Below, in pieces: positions 37,600 to 39,284 of a stretch of DNA of 39,284 nt. The notes below the pieces were generated by a model, which ran no database searches, had not been told where the DNA came from, and was given only the letters and a program-made list of their open reading frames with translations. The stretch is from an uncultured Altererythrobacter sp. (GTDB lineage: Bacteria; Pseudomonadota; Alphaproteobacteria; Sphingomonadales; Sphingomonadaceae): assembly GCA_913055595.1 (NCBI GenBank), contig CAJXLD010000002.1, positions 1-39,284 of the forward strand. Reading direction: 5' to 3'. A program made the translations under genes and the position numbers. How positions within the stretch are numbered: the stretch's first letter is position 1; the number at the start of each line of letters is the position of its first letter.

Positions 37600-38574
37600 T
37601 CAGAGGCCCAAGAAGCGGTAGAGCTTGGAGCGCTCGATCTCGTCGGGCTGCGGATGCCTGAAGAGTGATTCAAGGGAGCGACGCGATGCACCGTAGAGCA
37701 CCGGTGTGAGCTCCTTAAGGAGATTATCCGTACCGTGGCTAGGCGGAACGGAGCTTTTCGAAGTGGGCCGGTTATAGAGCACGTCGACGCCGGAGGGATC
37801 TACGATGAAGATCTGCAACCCGTTTCCCGCTGTTGCTGCTTGCCGAATGAGTTCGTTGATGTGCTGATCACCAAAGCTGTAGCCGATCACCACGAGCCGA
37901 GTGTCTGGGATCGCCAGGAAGCGCTGAAACTCCGATCGGTACCACTTCAGCAGCACGCTGCCGTCGATGCTAGCGAGCTTATCGCCGCCCATGATCAGAA
38001 GCGCGTCATCGGCCTCAGCACTCTGCCGGAAGCTGCTCGATCCATGCAGCTTGAAGTACGCCTGGAAGTTGCTGGCGAGCTTGAAATTGGTCGGGTCATC
38101 GGGAACGCGCAGATCAAAGAGCTCGCCCTTCTTCGGGTCGAGGAGCGTCGTGCCGGGAAGCAGCATGCCGTTCCAGCGCTGCGGGTTTGTCGGCGTGTAG
38201 CGTTGCTCGATAAGGGTGTCTTGATTGAGCGTGAAGATCGCGTCGAAGTGGCCGAGCAACTTGGCGGCCGGGTGACCGCTGCCGATCTCAGGGCCAGGTG
38301 CCCTTTGAAAGCCGCCGTTCATCAAGTCGAACATCCCGCGAAGAGCTCGCATGAGCTCCTCGGCGTCGCTGTCGCTCTTGGCTTTGCTCTGGAGCCGAGC
38401 AAGGGCACCCTCGAAGCCGGTTCGCTTCTCGTAGCACTGCCAGAGCAGGTTCTTGATGCGGTCGTTGAGAGAGCACCCAAGGAGGTACTCAAACGCCTCG
38501 TTGGCCAGCCAGCCGCCCCAATTCCTTGAGAAGCCGGCGCCGGTAAGAACGATCGATGGGAGAGTTCGCTTATT
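37600..38574 (-). CDS. SIR2-family protein (third SIR2-like gene in the window)
   Basis: Frame is open upstream of the listed M: 'LNKRTLPSIVLTGAGFSRNWGGWLANEAFEYLL...' then FTLNQD, YFKLHGS, VVIGYSFGDQHIN; in-frame TGA at 38584-38586, only CTG (38574) as near-cognate start. Confidence 0.75.
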   Translation of the reverse strand, partial: NKRTLPSIVLTGAGFSRNWGGWLANEAFEYLLGCSLNDRIKNLLWQCYEKRTGFEGALARLQSKAKSDSDAEELMRALRGMFDLMNGGFQRAPGPEIGSGHPAAKLLGHFDAIFTLNQDTLIEQRYTPTNPQRWNGMLLPGTTLLDPKKGELFDLRVPDDPTNFKLASNFQAYFKLHGSSSFRQSAEADDALLIMGGDKLASIDGSVLLKWYRSEFQRFLAIPDTRLVVIGYSFGDQHINELIRQAATAGNGLQIFIVDPSGVDVLYNRPTSKSSVPPSHGTDNLLKELTPVLYGASRRSLESLFRHPQPDEIERSKLYRFLGL

Positions 38575-38820
38575 CAGTCTCGGTCACCGTGATCTCGATG
38601 CGCGGGCATTCTTTGTCATAGCACTGCGAACGCGTACCCTGCTCGATCCAGCTTCGTATTTCGTCTTGCCGTTCCCGTTTTTCAGCGGCGTACGCGTCCA
38701 GCTTGCATAAAGCTGGATGTTCATCACGGGTTGCTGGGCGAATGTCCATGAACCCACCTTGCCAGAGCCCACGTAGAATTCAAAGATCAGGCCATCGCCG
38801 GTTTGAGCGGCCATTGTCAT
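38569..38820 (-). CDS. small ORF upstream of the third SIR2 gene, possibly frameshifted
   Basis: Frame 1 'MTMAAQTGDGLIFEFYVGSGKVGSWTFAQQPVMNIQLYAS' then frame 2 'LDAYAAEKRERQDEIRSWIEQGTRSQCYDKECPRIEITVTETE*', the latter ending in overlap with the SIR2 frame. Confidence 0.4.
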
Positions 38821-38828
38821 GCCGACTA

Positions 38829-38904
38829 GTGCGCGGCCGTCCGGAGCACGCCAAGGATTTCAATATCAATCCAGGACGAGAGCGGCAGAACCCGACCCCG
38901 AATG
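38829..38904 (+). repeat. dispersed repeat family A, copy 4 (5'-truncated)
   Basis: gtgcgcggccgtccggagcacgccaaggatttcaatatcaatccaggacgagagcggcagaacccgacccc. Confidence 0.8.
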
Positions 38905-38908
38905 GGCC

Positions 38909-38985
38909 ATTCACCATGCGTCATTTGTATGCACAATATGCTGGTGCGCGGGCCGTCCGGAGCGCGCAATAATCGACCCGATTTC
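38909..38985 (+). repeat. dispersed repeat family A, copy 5
   Basis: attcaccatgcgtcatttgtatgcacaatatgctggtgcgcgggccgtccggagcgcgc... immediately after copy 4. Confidence 0.8.
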
Positions 38986-39086
38986 AGTCCTTGCGCTTAT
39001 GCACATGACGCCGCGGGCTCACTGGCATAGCACCGCAACCAACGGTCGCACTTGCCCCTTCAGGCTGAGACTTCTGGAGAGGCAAA

Positions 39087-39284
39087 GTGCCAAAATACTA
39101 TTCTAATGTCCGCCAGGTGAACGGCTCGACCACCAATGAAACCTATGGCGCAGAGCTTGGGGACGACGATACCGCGAGGCGCGAGGCTGGTGTGGCCTTG
39201 GCCGAGATGGGCCGAGACATGGTGTCATTGGTCGGCACCATGGAGTTCGAAGTTGTCGTCACCACAATGGATGGCCGAGAAATC
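39087..39284 (+). CDS. DUF6894-like small protein, truncated by window end
   Basis: GTG-started 'VPKYYSNVRQVNGSTTNETYGAELGDDDTARREAGVALAEMGRDMVSLVG...'. Confidence 0.6.
   Translation, partial: MPKYYSNVRQVNGSTTNETYGAELGDDDTARREAGVALAEMGRDMVSLVGTMEFEVVVTTMDGREI

Noticed and set aside
37735-38529. 264-aa plus-strand ORF
   Set aside because: Antisense to the SIR2-family gene whose motifs are clear; shadow ORF
37408-38985. Family-A repeats as a CRISPR-like array
   Set aside because: Irregular spacing, variable length and divergence, with whole genes between copies
1-39284. CRISPR array, tRNA or rRNA genes
   Set aside because: No regularly spaced identical repeats with unique spacers were seen and no tRNA/rRNA signature was noticed; a tRNAscan/Infernal run would be needed to exclude small RNA genes

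Overview
This looks like a 39.3-kb alphaproteobacterial-type, GC-rich chromosomal window, read by eye plus the supplied ORF track. No database search was run. Left part: an exopolysaccharide-type pair (HlyD/Alg44-like adaptor and GT2 cellulose-synthase-like protein) convergent with an orphan Cache-HAMP sensor. The centre (about 5.1-16.5 kb) is a dense putative anti-phage defence island with three candidate systems. (a) A 1359-aa protein with a DUF4297/Cap4-like nuclease N-terminus, P-loop NTPase and helical-repeat C-terminus (AVAST/STAND-like). (b) An adenosine deaminase divergent from a HAM1/ITPase-like gene that overlaps a SIR2 gene, matching the Kongming (KomA/KomB/KomC) composition but with komA inverted and a HAM1 protein that has lost a key acidic active-site residue. 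(c) A short prokaryotic Argonaute translationally coupled to an 851-aa SIR2 - RecG/HATPase_c_4-like - APAZ protein (an enlarged SPARSA-like system). The right part (16.6-39.3 kb) is mosaic: di-haem cytochrome with YVTN propeller, diguanylate cyclase, Clp_N/HTH pair with two near-perfect operators, DUF924, CadC-like regulator, HNH and GIY-YIG nucleases, DUF4236-SH3, VOC, APH and GFA genes, and a third SIR2-family gene. It carries several dispersed non-coding repeat families, a 27-bp perfect inverted repeat around a frameshifted GIY-YIG gene, and direct repeats bracketing the third SIR2 gene.
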